Below are positions 43,698 through 54,570 of a stretch of DNA of 64,000 bases, one piece after another (within the stretch, counting starts at the first letter, position 1; each line of letters begins with the position of its first letter). Origin of the DNA: Lantana camara (Eukaryota > Streptophyta > Magnoliopsida > Lamiales > Verbenaceae). The stretch spans positions 50,993,001 to 51,057,000 of the forward strand of contig CM074856.1 of assembly GCA_037501455.1 (NCBI GenBank). The letters are read 5' to 3'. The notes beneath the pieces are model-generated. The model made no database searches and was not told the DNA's origin. It saw only the letters and a program-made list of their open reading frames with translations. Made by a program: the position numbers and the translations under genes.

Positions 43698-46323
43698 TGT
43701 AGCACCCTAACCCCCAGGGCACTACATCCCCCGCACTATAGCCTCGATCCACGTATGAAATGGAAAATCCATACATAAACCAAAACTATAGCGAACGGGT
43801 GACAATAAAAATGACGAGCTAGGCGGAACACTCTCCCCAACATAACAAAGCAAACATGATAACGAAAGCGGAAGCAATAAAATCATTTATACATATAGGT
43901 ACCATATTTACCGAATAGATACGTATAGATACCAATTTAACTATCAATACATTATCATCTCTTAATAATATACATATCATAAGATGTGCCAAAAGTTATA
44001 CATGAAGGTACGGTACTAGACTCGTGAAAATGCAAAACTCGATCGGACACCCGCCTAGCACGACCAGCGCTCAAGTACCTGAAAAGTGAAGTATCAGTCT
44101 ACCGAAGACTGAGTGAGGGGCAATAATTATATATAACACATATCACATGCAAGTTGTAGCCTCGGGTGAAGATTTTGGAAATGAAATAGATATATAGTTC
44201 AAGAAACTCGTTCTTTGCCCGAGATTACAACTAATCATTTTAACAGTTTAACTTGATCGTTTCATGAACATGTGACCCCGGCGAGCAGGGGTGATTCTCC
44301 AACCTTTACACCAAACGTGATAATACATGCTTGCTTTATCGATTCAATACATGACCATGCAATTCCAATTAGTGTTCACATAGACAATTTCATGCTTGAA
44401 ATCATGCAATAACCCGAGGATAACCCGACAAGCCGGATTAATCCCCAGTCTCCTTCTTCCTCTGGGTGATAGCGAGTTTGCAAGGCTCGACTATCCACGA
44501 CATGGTGTGTGTAGAGGACATAACCCTCTAGACACGGAACTCCTTCCACCACTAATCTCCTAGTGGCTTCGGGGGTGATCCCAACAATGTGAGGATAATT
44601 CAGGAGTTACCCGTCAGCCCTTGCTTTCCAAGTTGGCTCAAGAATTACCCTCGGGCCCACGTGCAATCATGTACTCGCCAAACTTGCTTGAAAATCATGA
44701 TAATCATTACTTGCTTGCTTGAAATATTTATAACTTTGAAAACGTTTATAATGATAATATGTTTTGGCCGAAAAACAGCACATAAGGGTTATAGGGTTCG
44801 ATTTACTTAAATAAAACCTCACCTTTCTTACAAAATAAAACAAGCATATGCTCTACGGAGCCTGCTCCTCGTCCGCACCCTCGTGACCTGTGTAAACACG
44901 ACACTTACACGTGAGACATGACCTAAAATGGACCAAATATGACGAACGGCAGAAATGTATCGAGATGACGATGAAAATGCAATGTGGCATGATAACATGT
45001 TGTTTCACTACATATTAGCACATATAATAGCAATTCGGGGTCAAAGAAGTCGTCGGATCGAGGGGCTATTTTTGTAATTTTATGCAGTGAATTTTGTTCT
45101 GCAAGTCAGGTGGGAACGGTCGTTCCGGACCCCTTTGTAAAATGGGAACGGTCGTTCCCGTAATCCCCAAAAGCGCACCAACAATTTCATTTTTAAAAGG
45201 GCGCCTTTAGCTGGGAACGGCCCTTCCGGCACCAAGGCCAAAATGGGAACGGCCGTTCCCATGCTCGGTCGCCTAGTTTATTTGAAAAGGTGGGAACGCC
45301 CGTTCCCACAATGCCTTGAGGCTGGGAACGGTCGTTCCCAGTTTCTGTAAATTTGAAGAACAGAACAGAGCAGAGCAGAGCATGGCTACGGGAAACAACA
45401 AAGCAAGCAACAAATATCCATTTGATCAACACAAGCCTATATTTTCTGGTAATATGATGCAAATACATACAAAGAATGATAAATTAACACTTAAACACCT
45501 AAATCACACAATATCATCAAGATTTCAAGGATTCACACTCATGATCATACTTGATCATTCAAGCTCAATATTCAAAGATTCAAGCTATAAATCATACCAT
45601 AATTCAATATAAGATCACATAATCATGCTTCCCTCTACCAATAGTCCACCTAGCATACCAAACTCAAACCCTAATCATGCCAAATATGATCAAACTCATA
45701 GATTCATGCCACACCAACCTTGAAGATGAAAATATGGAGAAAATAGATGATGATGATGATTAACTCCCAAAGTTTGGCAAATTTCTTGAGATTCTTGACA
45801 AAATGGATGAACAATCACTTCTTCCCTTTTTCTTCTTGAAGAACCGAGAATGAGGAAGCAAAGTTGGAAATGTTTGGATAAAAATGAACAAGGAAGAAGC
45901 TTGGAGATGCATTACGTAAAACCCATTTTTGAAATGTATGAAATGTGCCAATTTGCCAATTAATCCTCTAGCTCATGAGAGTATGCAATTGAGTATACAT
46001 GGTTTTAAAATATGATCAATTAGATCTTAAAATATTAGGCAATCAAGTCCCTAAAATTTAAAGAAATATTCAACTAGGGATAATTTGGTAATTTGGGACA
46101 CTCCCGATTATGGTTTCATGCAGTAAATATTTTCCGTGTCATGAAATAATATTTTCAATGATATGAATTCAAATAATTCACATAAATAATGCTTCGTGAA
46201 TTTTATAAAAATATGAAATGCCACATAAAAATATATTATAAAATTAAAGAATTAAAATAAAATCCTACGCTCAAACGCACACGTGGCGTGCCTACCTGTT
46301 CATCCAGAAACCGGGGCGTTACA
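43698..46323 (-). mobile_element. Solo LTR G (Tekay-type) in pol of C
   Basis: A lone 2626-bp LTR lies in reverse orientation, with TSD tggga at 43693-43697 and 46324-46328. On the minus strand it starts TGTAACGCCCCGG and ends GGTGCTACA. It shares both ends with the B LTR and the ctatagtgcgggggatgt block near its 3' end. Joining the flanks restores the pol order of element A. Confidence 0.92.
45111..45341 (-). repeat. Palindrome cluster in solo LTR G (GGGA arms)
   Basis: Six units of GGGAACGGTCGTTCCC or variants occur near 45112, 45140, 45213, 45243, 45292 and 45322. Centres are ACGGTCGT (three), ACGGCCGT, ACGGCCCT and ACGCCCGT. The cluster lies 0.98-1.21 kb from the LTR 5' end. Confidence 0.88.
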
Positions 46324-46328
46324 TGGGA

Positions 46329-47607
46329 TGTGCTTGGAAGTACGGGCGAAGCTTCCGAGCAGCATGTGTGAGGGCGAATACGAACTTCTCAACCTCGAGA
46401 TAGTTTTGTTCCGTGCCATGCAAGATCTTACTCAGGTAGTAGATCGGTAGGTGTTTTCGATCTCGGATGGCGACCAAGACTGAGCTGAAGGTTTCATTAG
46501 AAAGAGATAGATAGAGGTACAAAGTCTCGCCCTCATTTGGCTTTGCCAACAATGGGGGAGAGACCAAGTACTCTTTTAATTGATCGAACGCTCGGTCGTA
46601 TTCTTCGTTTCACTCGAATTTCTTGAGATTCCTCAGAACTTTGAAAAACGAGAGGTTTCGTTCTGACAATCGCGATATGAACCGATTGAGGGAGATTATT
46701 CGACCTACGAGTGATTGCACTTGGTTGATGCACCGGGGTCGGGGTATGATATGGATAGTTTTGATCTTGGTGGGATTGGCTTCGATGCCTCGTTGGCTCA
46801 CCATATACCCCCAGAACTTCCCTCCTTCGACCCCAAACGTGCACTTATCGGGGTTGAGCTTCATCCGTATTGCCGTAAGATCTCAAACGAACTGCGCAGG
46901 TGATCTAGATGATGGTACGCCCATCGACTCTTCACGATCATGCCGTCGACGTAGACCTCCATGGTCTTCCCGATCTCATCCTTAAACATCAGGTTGACCA
47001 ACCTTTGGTACGTGGCTCCTGCATTCTTCAGTCGAAGGGCATGACCTTGAAGCAATATATTCCTTTTACCATAATGAAGGTCGTGTGCTTTCGATCCTCG
47101 GGGCCATAGAGATCTGATAATAGTCTTGGAAAGCATCCATCATGCTTAGCATCTCACATCCATCTGTCGAGTCGACGAGCTGATCGATGCGAGGCAGTGG
47201 GTATGGATCTTTCGGGCAAGCCTTGTTGAGGTCGGTGAAGTCGTTGCACATTCTCTACTTCCCACCTGTTTTTTGCACGAGGACAACGTTGCACAACCAA
47301 TCAACGTATTGAGCTGGGGTAACGTATCCTGCGTCGAGGAGCTTGTTCACCTCGGCCTCAATGATATCATTCCTTGCCCGACTTTGAGGTCTTAGCTTTT
47401 GTTTGATCGGTTTAACTGATGGATCGATCCCGAGCCGGTGGCAGATCGCTTTCGGATCGACCCCGATCAGATCTTTGGCTGCCCGGCGAAGAAGTCCGAG
47501 TTATCCCTCAAGAATTCTATCAACATGATCTCATGTTGGGGATGCATGTTTGCCCCAATCTTGGTGGCCTTGCTGCTATCTCCGGGGACAAGGGCAATCT
47601 CCTTAAG
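46329..47607 (-). pseudogene. RT and RNase H of element C, left part of pol
   Basis: The reverse transcriptase frames are scattered: 47066-47251 (MCNDFTDLNKACPKDPYPLP), 46861-47136 (MEVYVDGMIVKS, where the second catalytic Asp has become Gly), 46610-46864, and the RNase H start at 46319-46567 (LYLYLSLSNETFSS). Several frameshifts separate them. The changed YVDD motif alone would inactivate the enzyme. Confidence 0.82.
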
Positions 47608-48381
47608 CTATTCGGTAGGTTCGAGCCGATCACTACCCTTCCTTTTTCGTGCTGTCGGGGATCTCTTGGCCTTGTCTTCCTTCGTGGGGAGCTCGATCTC
47701 CCCATCGACGTAGGTCTGGAGGTCGAGATATCCCGCTATCTCTTTTTCAGAAGGCTTTTTCAGAACGATGGCATAGCAAGCCCAATTGTCCATAACGTTG
47801 CAAGTCACCTCCCCGACCCCGTTTGGGGTGGGCATTTTCAGCTTTTGGTGGTATGTCGAGATGATTGCTTTGAATTGTATAAGGCCAGGTCGGCCGAATA
47901 TCATGTTATACGCTAGGGGTATGTTGACGATGACGTACTCGACCTCTTGGGTCACCCTCTTGGCGGATCTTCCCATCGAGGTGAGAAGTCGGATGCGCCC
48001 TAGAGGAATAACTTCCGATCCCCCGAACCCGGAGAGTGGTGTTCAGGTCGGATCGAGTTTTAGATTATACAATTTTATTTTTACAAGAGTCGAGTAAGGG
48101 ATAATGTTCGAGCTGCTTCCATTATCAACTAGGCATTTGGTTACATCATAATTAGCCACCCCTAGGGTCACCACCATCGGACAACTAGGCGCTCCGCCTT
48201 CCCGATGGGGGCCTGAGCGGCTATCACACTCACTAAAGCTAACCTCCTGCCTCTCCCACTCTCTACCCTGATCGATCTGGAAAACCTCTTCGTGGGGGCC
48301 ATTGAACTCTCGAGCTGCTCGCCTGATGTTCCTTTTTCGAGCTGTGTTGGAGTCGCCGCCCTCATGCCCCCCGACAATCAT
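47608..48381 (-). pseudogene. Protease region of element C
   Basis: The aspartic protease signature CLVDNGSSSNIIPYSTL lies near 48100-48150. A frameshift near 48040 separates it from the downstream part (RVTQEVEYVIVN, MIFGRPGLIQFKA). Residues match element A closely. Confidence 0.82.
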
Positions 48382-48533
48382 ATAGATATTGCCGTGGGTG
48401 GGGGGATTGTCTTCAGCTCTCTCTAGCGGTGGCTTTCCAGATCTTTTCGAGGGAGACCTTGACCTGGAACAATCGTGGTCGTTCGGCCTTCCCGCTCTCT
48501 CAGAGTAGTGGTCGAGCTTTCGAACAAAATCCT

Positions 48534-50180
48534 TCAGGTGGCCCCCTGAATGAGTCTTTCGATCTCATCACGGAGGGCGTTGCATTCTGCGGTGGTGTGG
48601 CCCCACTGTTGATGGTAGCCGTAGCATTTCCCCGATTTTTCAGCCTTCGGGCCCTCCCGGATGGGCTTTGGTTTCTTCAGAAGGCTCTGATCCATGACCA
48701 CGTAGATCTGGTCGATGGGCTTGGTCAAGGGGACATAGTTTCGTCGGTCGACCTGGGTCGGTAGGTCGACTTTTCCCTTGATTTTCTTCTGCTCGTTCCC
48801 CTTCCGGTTGAGGGACTAGCTCGACCCAATGGCCTACCGCTCAGATCGAGGCGGAGGTCCGTGCGCTAGTGCTATCTCCTCTACGCGCATGAAACCGTGG
48901 GCGATATCCTGTATCTCCGTCAGCTTGCGAGGCCCGGCCCTGACGATTTCGTTCGCCCATAAGCGGTTACGGAGAGCTCGGTGGACTACCGAGAGCAGGG
49001 TGTCCATCGTCGGGTTCTCGACCCGAACCACTTCCCGCGAAAAGCGAGTCATGAAATCTCGCAGGGACTCACCCACCCTCTGGTAGACGCTGTTGAGATA
49101 AGAGGGTGGGAGCTTCTCCCTGGTCATTGAGGAGAAGTGTGTCGAGAACCGATCTACGAACCGGTCGTACATTGTTATGCACCGCGGCGGCAGGCGAATG
49201 AACTAATCCTGAACGGGGCCCATCAACGTAGTGACGAAGAGTTTGGCCCAAATTTGTTGGGGATGAGAGTGCAGCAACATGCGGCTTTCGAAGGCTGTCA
49301 TATGTTTTTCGGGATCGGTGGTCCCGTTGTACATGGGTAGACCCGTTGGGATTCGATCTCCATCGCAGGTCGTGTGGAGAATATCCTCGCAGAAGGGAGA
49401 AGCTTCCTCCCGGCTGCGGTAACGGAGAGAGTATTGGTTCAACTCATCACGGAGATCGACCTGCCTCTGGGTGACCTGAGAACCTCGGTCGCCCAAGCGG
49501 TCTTGGACCCGTCTCCGTGGTAGGTCCACGTGACGATCAGGCTCATTTTCGACGCGAGCCACGGCTATCCGGGTCGCCTCCTCCCTCACAGATTGTACGG
49601 GGATCCATGCACGGAGGTCATCGAACTCCTCGTGGTCTTCGTCTACCGCGCGCTTACCGCGATTGTTGCGGCTTAGGTGATCAGATTCCCCATGGCCCTA
49701 GCGCGGGACCTCTTTGCTCACCGCGGGGGGAGGTGACGGTAGAGCGAACCCTTGGACTTGGCCCGCTCCAATCTAGGGGCTAAAGCCCCAAATGATGTGG
49801 GCGGGACGCCAGTCAAGCGGCTGAAAGACATAGGGAACTGGGTTCCCGTATGCTTGGACCGGCGGGCCCAATGTGTTACCCAACACAGGGCTTGGGATGG
49901 TGGTGGTTGGGCTGGCCCTTGGTAGCTCGGGGCGCCTTGGCTCGCGGCCCTCCTTTTGGGCGTGCCCGATCTCGACCCGCCACTGATCGAGGAACGCATC
50001 CAGGTCCGCCTGGGTGACGGTGATCCTGGGAGTGGCTTCCGGCGGAGGTAATGAAATGTTGATGCTGGGCCCGGCTGGAGGGACAGCGGAGGGGTTGCCA
50101 AGCGGCGCGTTGTAGTCATGCCTGCCTTTGGCAACCTCCTCCATGTCGTCCTCCCGGTGGGTGTTTCTTGTGTTAACCAT
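48534..50180 (-). pseudogene. Gag of element C
   Basis: The ATG at 50178-50180 starts MVNTRNT as in element A. Gag continues through frames 49773-50180, 49203-49589, 48834-49172 and 48534-48728, the last with the CYGYHQQWGHTTAEC zinc motif. Frameshifts near 49770, 49600 and 48830 and a TAG near 49203 break it. It keeps some parts lost or shifted in A, for example the stretch RDFMTRFSREVVRVEN in one frame. Confidence 0.8.
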
Positions 50181-50239
50181 TGCTTTAAAAAGGAAGGTGT
50201 GAAAGGGCTTTTATCTAGATCGATGTGAGAGGAAGTTCC

Positions 50240-50255
50240 CCACAGACGACGCCAA
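50240..50255 (-). promoter_or_regulatory. Primer-binding site of element C
   Basis: On the minus strand TGGCGTCGTCTGTGGG lies just after the 5' LTR. It differs by one base from the site in A. Confidence 0.78.
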
Positions 50256-50257
50256 AC

Positions 50258-51019
50258 TGATCTGGCTCAAATCCGGTCGATCTGAGATGGACGATCTGAG
50301 GGTCGGATTTGGGTCAATCAGTCAAGAATTTGTTTGAGTGGGTTCTTTATCGACCTGAAAGCACTAGCAAACGTGATCTAAGTACCAGCTTGGGGAACTT
50401 GGGGTTTTGCCCAAGTTTGGCACTCCGACGCTCAAGTCAGTAATAGAGCTCTTTAGAGAGAGAATAAATGCAATTTAATACGGAGTAAAGGCTTACCAAC
50501 TACTGTTCAAGGGGCGAGTATTTATAGCCTTGGCCAAATAACACAGTAGTGCGTGTACTGCGAGTGTGCATTAATGGCGCTGCCAGTCGTCGATCTGGGT
50601 GTCGGACGATGGGGTTGGCTGGAGACAGGTCGCTTGTACCTTCTTTCCCCTTAGGGTAAAGGTTGGGACTGACGGGCATTGAATGCACCGCAGTACACCT
50701 GTCCTAGGGAATAAGAAGGTTACGCGTGTCCCGACAAGAGTGTTTTATAGTATTCGGGTGTCCGGTGACGTACGTAATCGATCTGCAGGTCGATGTTGCC
50801 TACCGGGTTCCTCGGTTCTATTTGGGTCCCCTCAAGGGGGCAGATGGCAGATCGAGACGAAATGCAACGTAGATCGAGGTCGATGGACTCTTCAGATCGT
50901 TTATAGGCTTGCCACGATCTTATGGATAGATCTATTGATCTGGTCTTTCCAGGCTGGCGCCACGGTCCACGTGGCTCCTCTGGGCGTGCCACGTGGCCAT
51001 ACAGTGTTCTGCCATGTCA
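50258..51019 (-). repeat. 5' LTR of element C
   Basis: This 762-bp LTR has a TATA box at 50519-50526. It matches the 3' LTR (36999-37745) apart from a short indel and scattered changes. Confidence 0.88.
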
Positions 51020-51024
51020 GATTT

Positions 51025-51320
51025 ACTAACCATCAACCAATCACAATTTTTAGTTTGAATTAAAAATCTCAAAAAAACCACAAAATTCTATTCAGTCAAA
51101 ATCAATTCAATTAAGGTCAAACACACCCTTCCTATATATTATAGTATAGATATAGATTACTTGTTAATCATAATTCATTCTTATTTTAATAAGATCCAAT
51201 TAAAAGTAAATTCCACGCGGCAGGAAGTTCATCGGCCTACTTGAAGCCCATTATAAAGGCCCATTCCATTAATAAAAGAAATGGACTTAGATCAAAACCT
51301 ATCTTTAGTCGATAAAATTT
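51025..51320. other. Spacer right of element C
   Basis: This is AT-rich host DNA with no gene or RNA visible. Confidence 0.45.
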
Positions 51321-51328
51321 AGTGTCTA

Positions 51329-52093
51329 TGGGAGCGTTTGCAAACTCTAAAAATAAGCACTTATGAGATAAGTGTTTATTTTCAGTAGTTTTGGAGTGTT
51401 TGGAACACTCTCTTCTTCTTATTTTAAGCAGAAATAAGCCAAAATCCAGAAGCAGCACAGGGCATGCTCCTGGATTCTGCTTATGGCTTATTCAGTTTTT
51501 TGTCGTTAATTAAATTTGGTTTTAGACAATAATATCCTCATTAAAATATTAATATTCATTAATTAACCTTTTTGTATCTATATAAAACTCTATAGTTTAT
51601 ATTATCGTTTTTTTTTTCTTTTACCTACGGATAATCTTAAAACTTTAATTAAAAGTTTGATAAAAAAAAAAATCTATAATTACTAAGTAATTTTTTTTAT
51701 AAATTTATTTTTCTGTTTTCTTAATTCTTATGAATTTATTTATTTATTTTAAAATCTTTTCATTTTATTTTTTTTCTTTATCTATTTTTCCACATGCATT
51801 TTATTTATTCTACATATGTATCTTATATAATTTTAAATTATTATTTATATTATTATATTAATTAAGTTATATTAAATTGCTGAAAATAATTTTAAAAAAT
51901 TTAGGGGTAAATTAGCAATTTAATAAAAAGTAAAAGTGAATCTCAACTTTTCTCTGCAAAAACTCAACTGATTATTTTTCTACTTTTCATTTTTTTTTTG
52001 CCAAACACTCACTGTTTTTACTACTGTAAAATTTCAACAACTCTCACTTCTGCTTTTACGTCTGATTATGCAGAAGAGTTTGCAAACGCCCCC
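51329..52093. mobile_element. Probable hAT-like MITE
   Basis: The ends GGAGCGTTTGCAAACTCT and AGAGTTTGCAAACGCCCC are inverted repeats. The 8-bp flanks agtgtcta and tatgtcta agree at six positions. The interior is AT-rich and noncoding. Length is about 765 bp. The 8-bp target points to the hAT group; the diverged flanks suggest an old insertion. Confidence 0.65.
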
Positions 52094-52101
52094 TATGTCT
52101 A

Positions 52102-53408
52102 CAAAAATTCTAGCCACTTAGGAGGTCGAACCTCACCAATCACCATTCATATGAACTAGCAACCTGGACACCAGCGTGTGTAAAAAGAAAAATATTAACT
52201 TAAAAATTTTATATTATTACTTAATTTATAATTATTGTTAACATAATTATAATTTTATGATAAATAAATAAATATATAAAATAAAATAATATTAAATTAG
52301 TATAAAGTAATAGTTTAAATAAAAATTAAAAATTAATATAATAAAAATATTAAAATGAAGTGAAAGAAAAAAAAAAGTAAAGATAAATAAGTAATATAAA
52401 TTTAAAAAAAATAAGAATCTGATAGTCCGATGAATATAGAAGAAGTTAAAGCTGAAAAAATCTATAAAAAAAAGGAGTCCATGATACTGAATAGGTCTCT
52501 TGCTTAAAGTATAGATAAGTATTTTCCTGAGTTCGGGAAGATTAGTATATTTTCTGTCTCCGTCCCCACATATTATATAAGACTATTGATATTATCGAAC
52601 TCAAAGATGAAACTAAGATTTACGACCAGGTGGGTAAAAATTTATAATATCAAAAATATAAATAATGTCATTTTTAAGAATGGTAAAATTATTAATTTTT
52701 AAATTAAAGGATAAAATATTTAATTAGGGGCGAGGGGATGAAATTCTAAAATTAGAAGGACAAAAATAATTTTTTTAAAAATATATATATAGAAATAAAA
52801 AAATTTCAAAATTTAGGGGGTGGGGTCACTCGCCACTTCCCCCCCTAATCAAACTATATATGTATTTTTATGGGATATTTATTTTATTAGTTGGGATAAG
52901 AGGAATAGATAAACAATGAGATGAGTTGTGAGATGTCATGATGGATTGATCATTTCATGGGGGTGTAGGATGAATAATCAACATTTTATCATATATAATT
53001 TCGGACCGTGTCATCAATCTCGAATTTATAAAAATATTAGCAAACACAAGTTTAAGTAGAATTATTAATCTAATCATATTTAATCATACAAATTAAACAT
53101 GTTATTAGGAGTTTTATGATTGATACAACAATAGATTGCTATATATTATATGGTTTTTTCAAAGGGCTTTTAAGTATTAAAACCAGTTAATCACTCACAT
53201 GGACAACGTTAGCGGACGTAAGTTCAATTATTAGGGTTATAATCAAACACAAATGCGCAATTAAAAGAAAACGGATTTACTCAAGACTAAGCATATGTAA
53301 AGAATCATATATATATGCTCTAAGTAAATAATCCTATGAATTCTAAATCAACTAGCAAAAGAAGAATTAACCTTTTCCTATTCCAACATTATGTAGGCCT
53401 TCGAGAGG
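52102..53408. other. AT-rich upstream region of the DUF295 gene
   Basis: There is no gene in 1.3 kb. A stretch at about 52720-52860 with gggg-cgaggg and gggtggggtcactcgcc may be a decayed transposon end, but I could not pair it with a partner. Confidence 0.4.
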
Positions 53409-53427
53409 TTTATATATATATATACTT
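53409..53427 (+). promoter_or_regulatory. Candidate TATA region of the DUF295 gene
   Basis: A TATATATATATATA run lies about 45-60 bp before the ATG at 53470. If used, the 5' leader would be very short (about 20-30 bp). Confidence 0.4.
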
Positions 53428-53469
53428 AAACCACAAAAGAAAAGTTTTTATACTTATCCAACAACATCA

Positions 53470-54570
53470 ATGGCTTCTTCTCCATTCCTCGTACTCCCTC
53501 TTGATCAAGAAAATACCCAACAATCCATCCTCTTTAACCTTGAAAACCAGAAAACATACAACTTTCATGGCCTTAACCTTCAAGACAATCAGTGCGTTGG
53601 GTCCTCACATGGATGGTTAGCTATCTTGGATGAAAACTCAAACCCCTATCTCTTTAACCCCTTCTCCTCAACCCGAATAAATCTTCCCCAAAAACACACT
53701 CTTCCACATTACATTCTTGAAGGTTTCGGGCCACTTTCGGGTTCCTACGTTTCCAAAATCGATAAAATTGTTTTGTGTAGAAGCCCGTCTCACGATCACA
53801 AGAATTACACCGTTGTAGTGTTGTACAGCGCTTTAATCGAAACGAAGATTGCCTTTTGCAGGCTGGGAGACCAAGGTTGGAGTCCTCTTGAATCCGAAAT
53901 CGATACATGTTATGATGTAGCTTGTTGCGATCAAACAAACGAGGTGTTGGCACTTGGATCGGGGCCCATGGTCGAATCATGGGATTTCAACGAACTTGTT
54001 CCGAGGAAGAAGATGATTATCCGAGGGTCTTGTCCTATAGGATTGTTACAAGCCGACCAATATTATCCTAATGATCTTTATACTTCCAACTGGTATTTGG
54101 TTTCGTCTATGGGACACATTTTTCTTGTTGTGAGATTCATCGGAGAGTTTGTGAGGTACGATGGACGGGTGGTGTACGAGGCGGATACTTTCACTAGTTA
54201 TAATTCGGCCCCGTTGGTGTGTCCGTATAGAACGGTTAATTTCCATGTGTATAAGGTTGATTTTGATCGCAAGGAATGGATTGAAGTGAAGTGTTTGGAT
54301 GATTATTCCATATTTTTGGGAGGAAATCAGTCGACAATGGTGCGGATTAAAGAACATCAAGCATTGAAGAAGAATTGTATTTACTTTACGGATGATTATT
54401 GGGAAAGAATGAAAGAAGATGACTCGTATGGAGGTCACGATATGGGAGTCTTCAACGTGGAAGATGGTAAAATTGAGCCTATTTTGGAAGATCAAGAAGA
54501 TAGAATCGAACCACCTCCTTTTTGGATTAATCTTCCTCATGATCATGAGAATAGGATTGTCTTTTCTTGA
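53470..54570 (+). CDS. DUF295 (KIB-type beta-propeller) protein
   Basis: This is a single-exon gene of 366 codons with no break. The protein matches the plant DUF295 family, now called KIB1-4 beta-propeller: an N-terminal FLVLPLDQ block, CVGSSHGWLAILDE, NPYLFNPFSSTRINLP, a middle part with SYVSKIDKIVLCRSP, and the late signature NFHVYKVDF with CLDDYSIFLGGNQS and CIYFTDDYWE. Many members have an N-terminal F-box and act as substrate receptors of SCF ubiquitin ligases; this one starts directly with the DUF295 domain, and no F-box is visible in the upstream sequence. The exact role is unknown. The start was chosen as the first ATG ahead of the conserved block. Confidence 0.9.
   Translation: MASSPFLVLPLDQENTQQSILFNLENQKTYNFHGLNLQDNQCVGSSHGWLAILDENSNPYLFNPFSSTRINLPQKHTLPHYILEGFGPLSGSYVSKIDKIVLCRSPSHDHKNYTVVVLYSALIETKIAFCRLGDQGWSPLESEIDTCYDVACCDQTNEVLALGSGPMVESWDFNELVPRKKMIIRGSCPIGLLQADQYYPNDLYTSNWYLVSSMGHIFLVVRFIGEFVRYDGRVVYEADTFTSYNSAPLVCPYRTVNFHVYKVDFDRKEWIEVKCLDDYSIFLGGNQSTMVRIKEHQALKKNCIYFTDDYWERMKEDDSYGGHDMGVFNVEDGKIEPILEDQEDRIEPPPFWINLPHDHENRIVFS

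Larger units (their letters stand above)
36999..51019 (-). mobile_element. Ty3/Gypsy Tat-type retrotransposon C
   Basis: This is a second member of the family of element A, in the opposite orientation. It has both LTRs, primer site, gag, pol and the antisense gene (here on +). The pol is interrupted by solo LTR G (43698-46323). All coding parts are broken by frameshifts and stops. The element is complete at both ends, so it serves as the reference for what A has lost. Confidence 0.92.

Noticed and set aside
52720..52860. Possible decayed transposon end with G- and C-runs
   Set aside because: No partner inverted repeat or TSD could be found.
53336..53620. Alternative 94-residue frame overlapping the start of the DUF295 gene
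   Set aside because: It overlaps in another frame and has no similarity; the DUF295 frame is clearly the real one.
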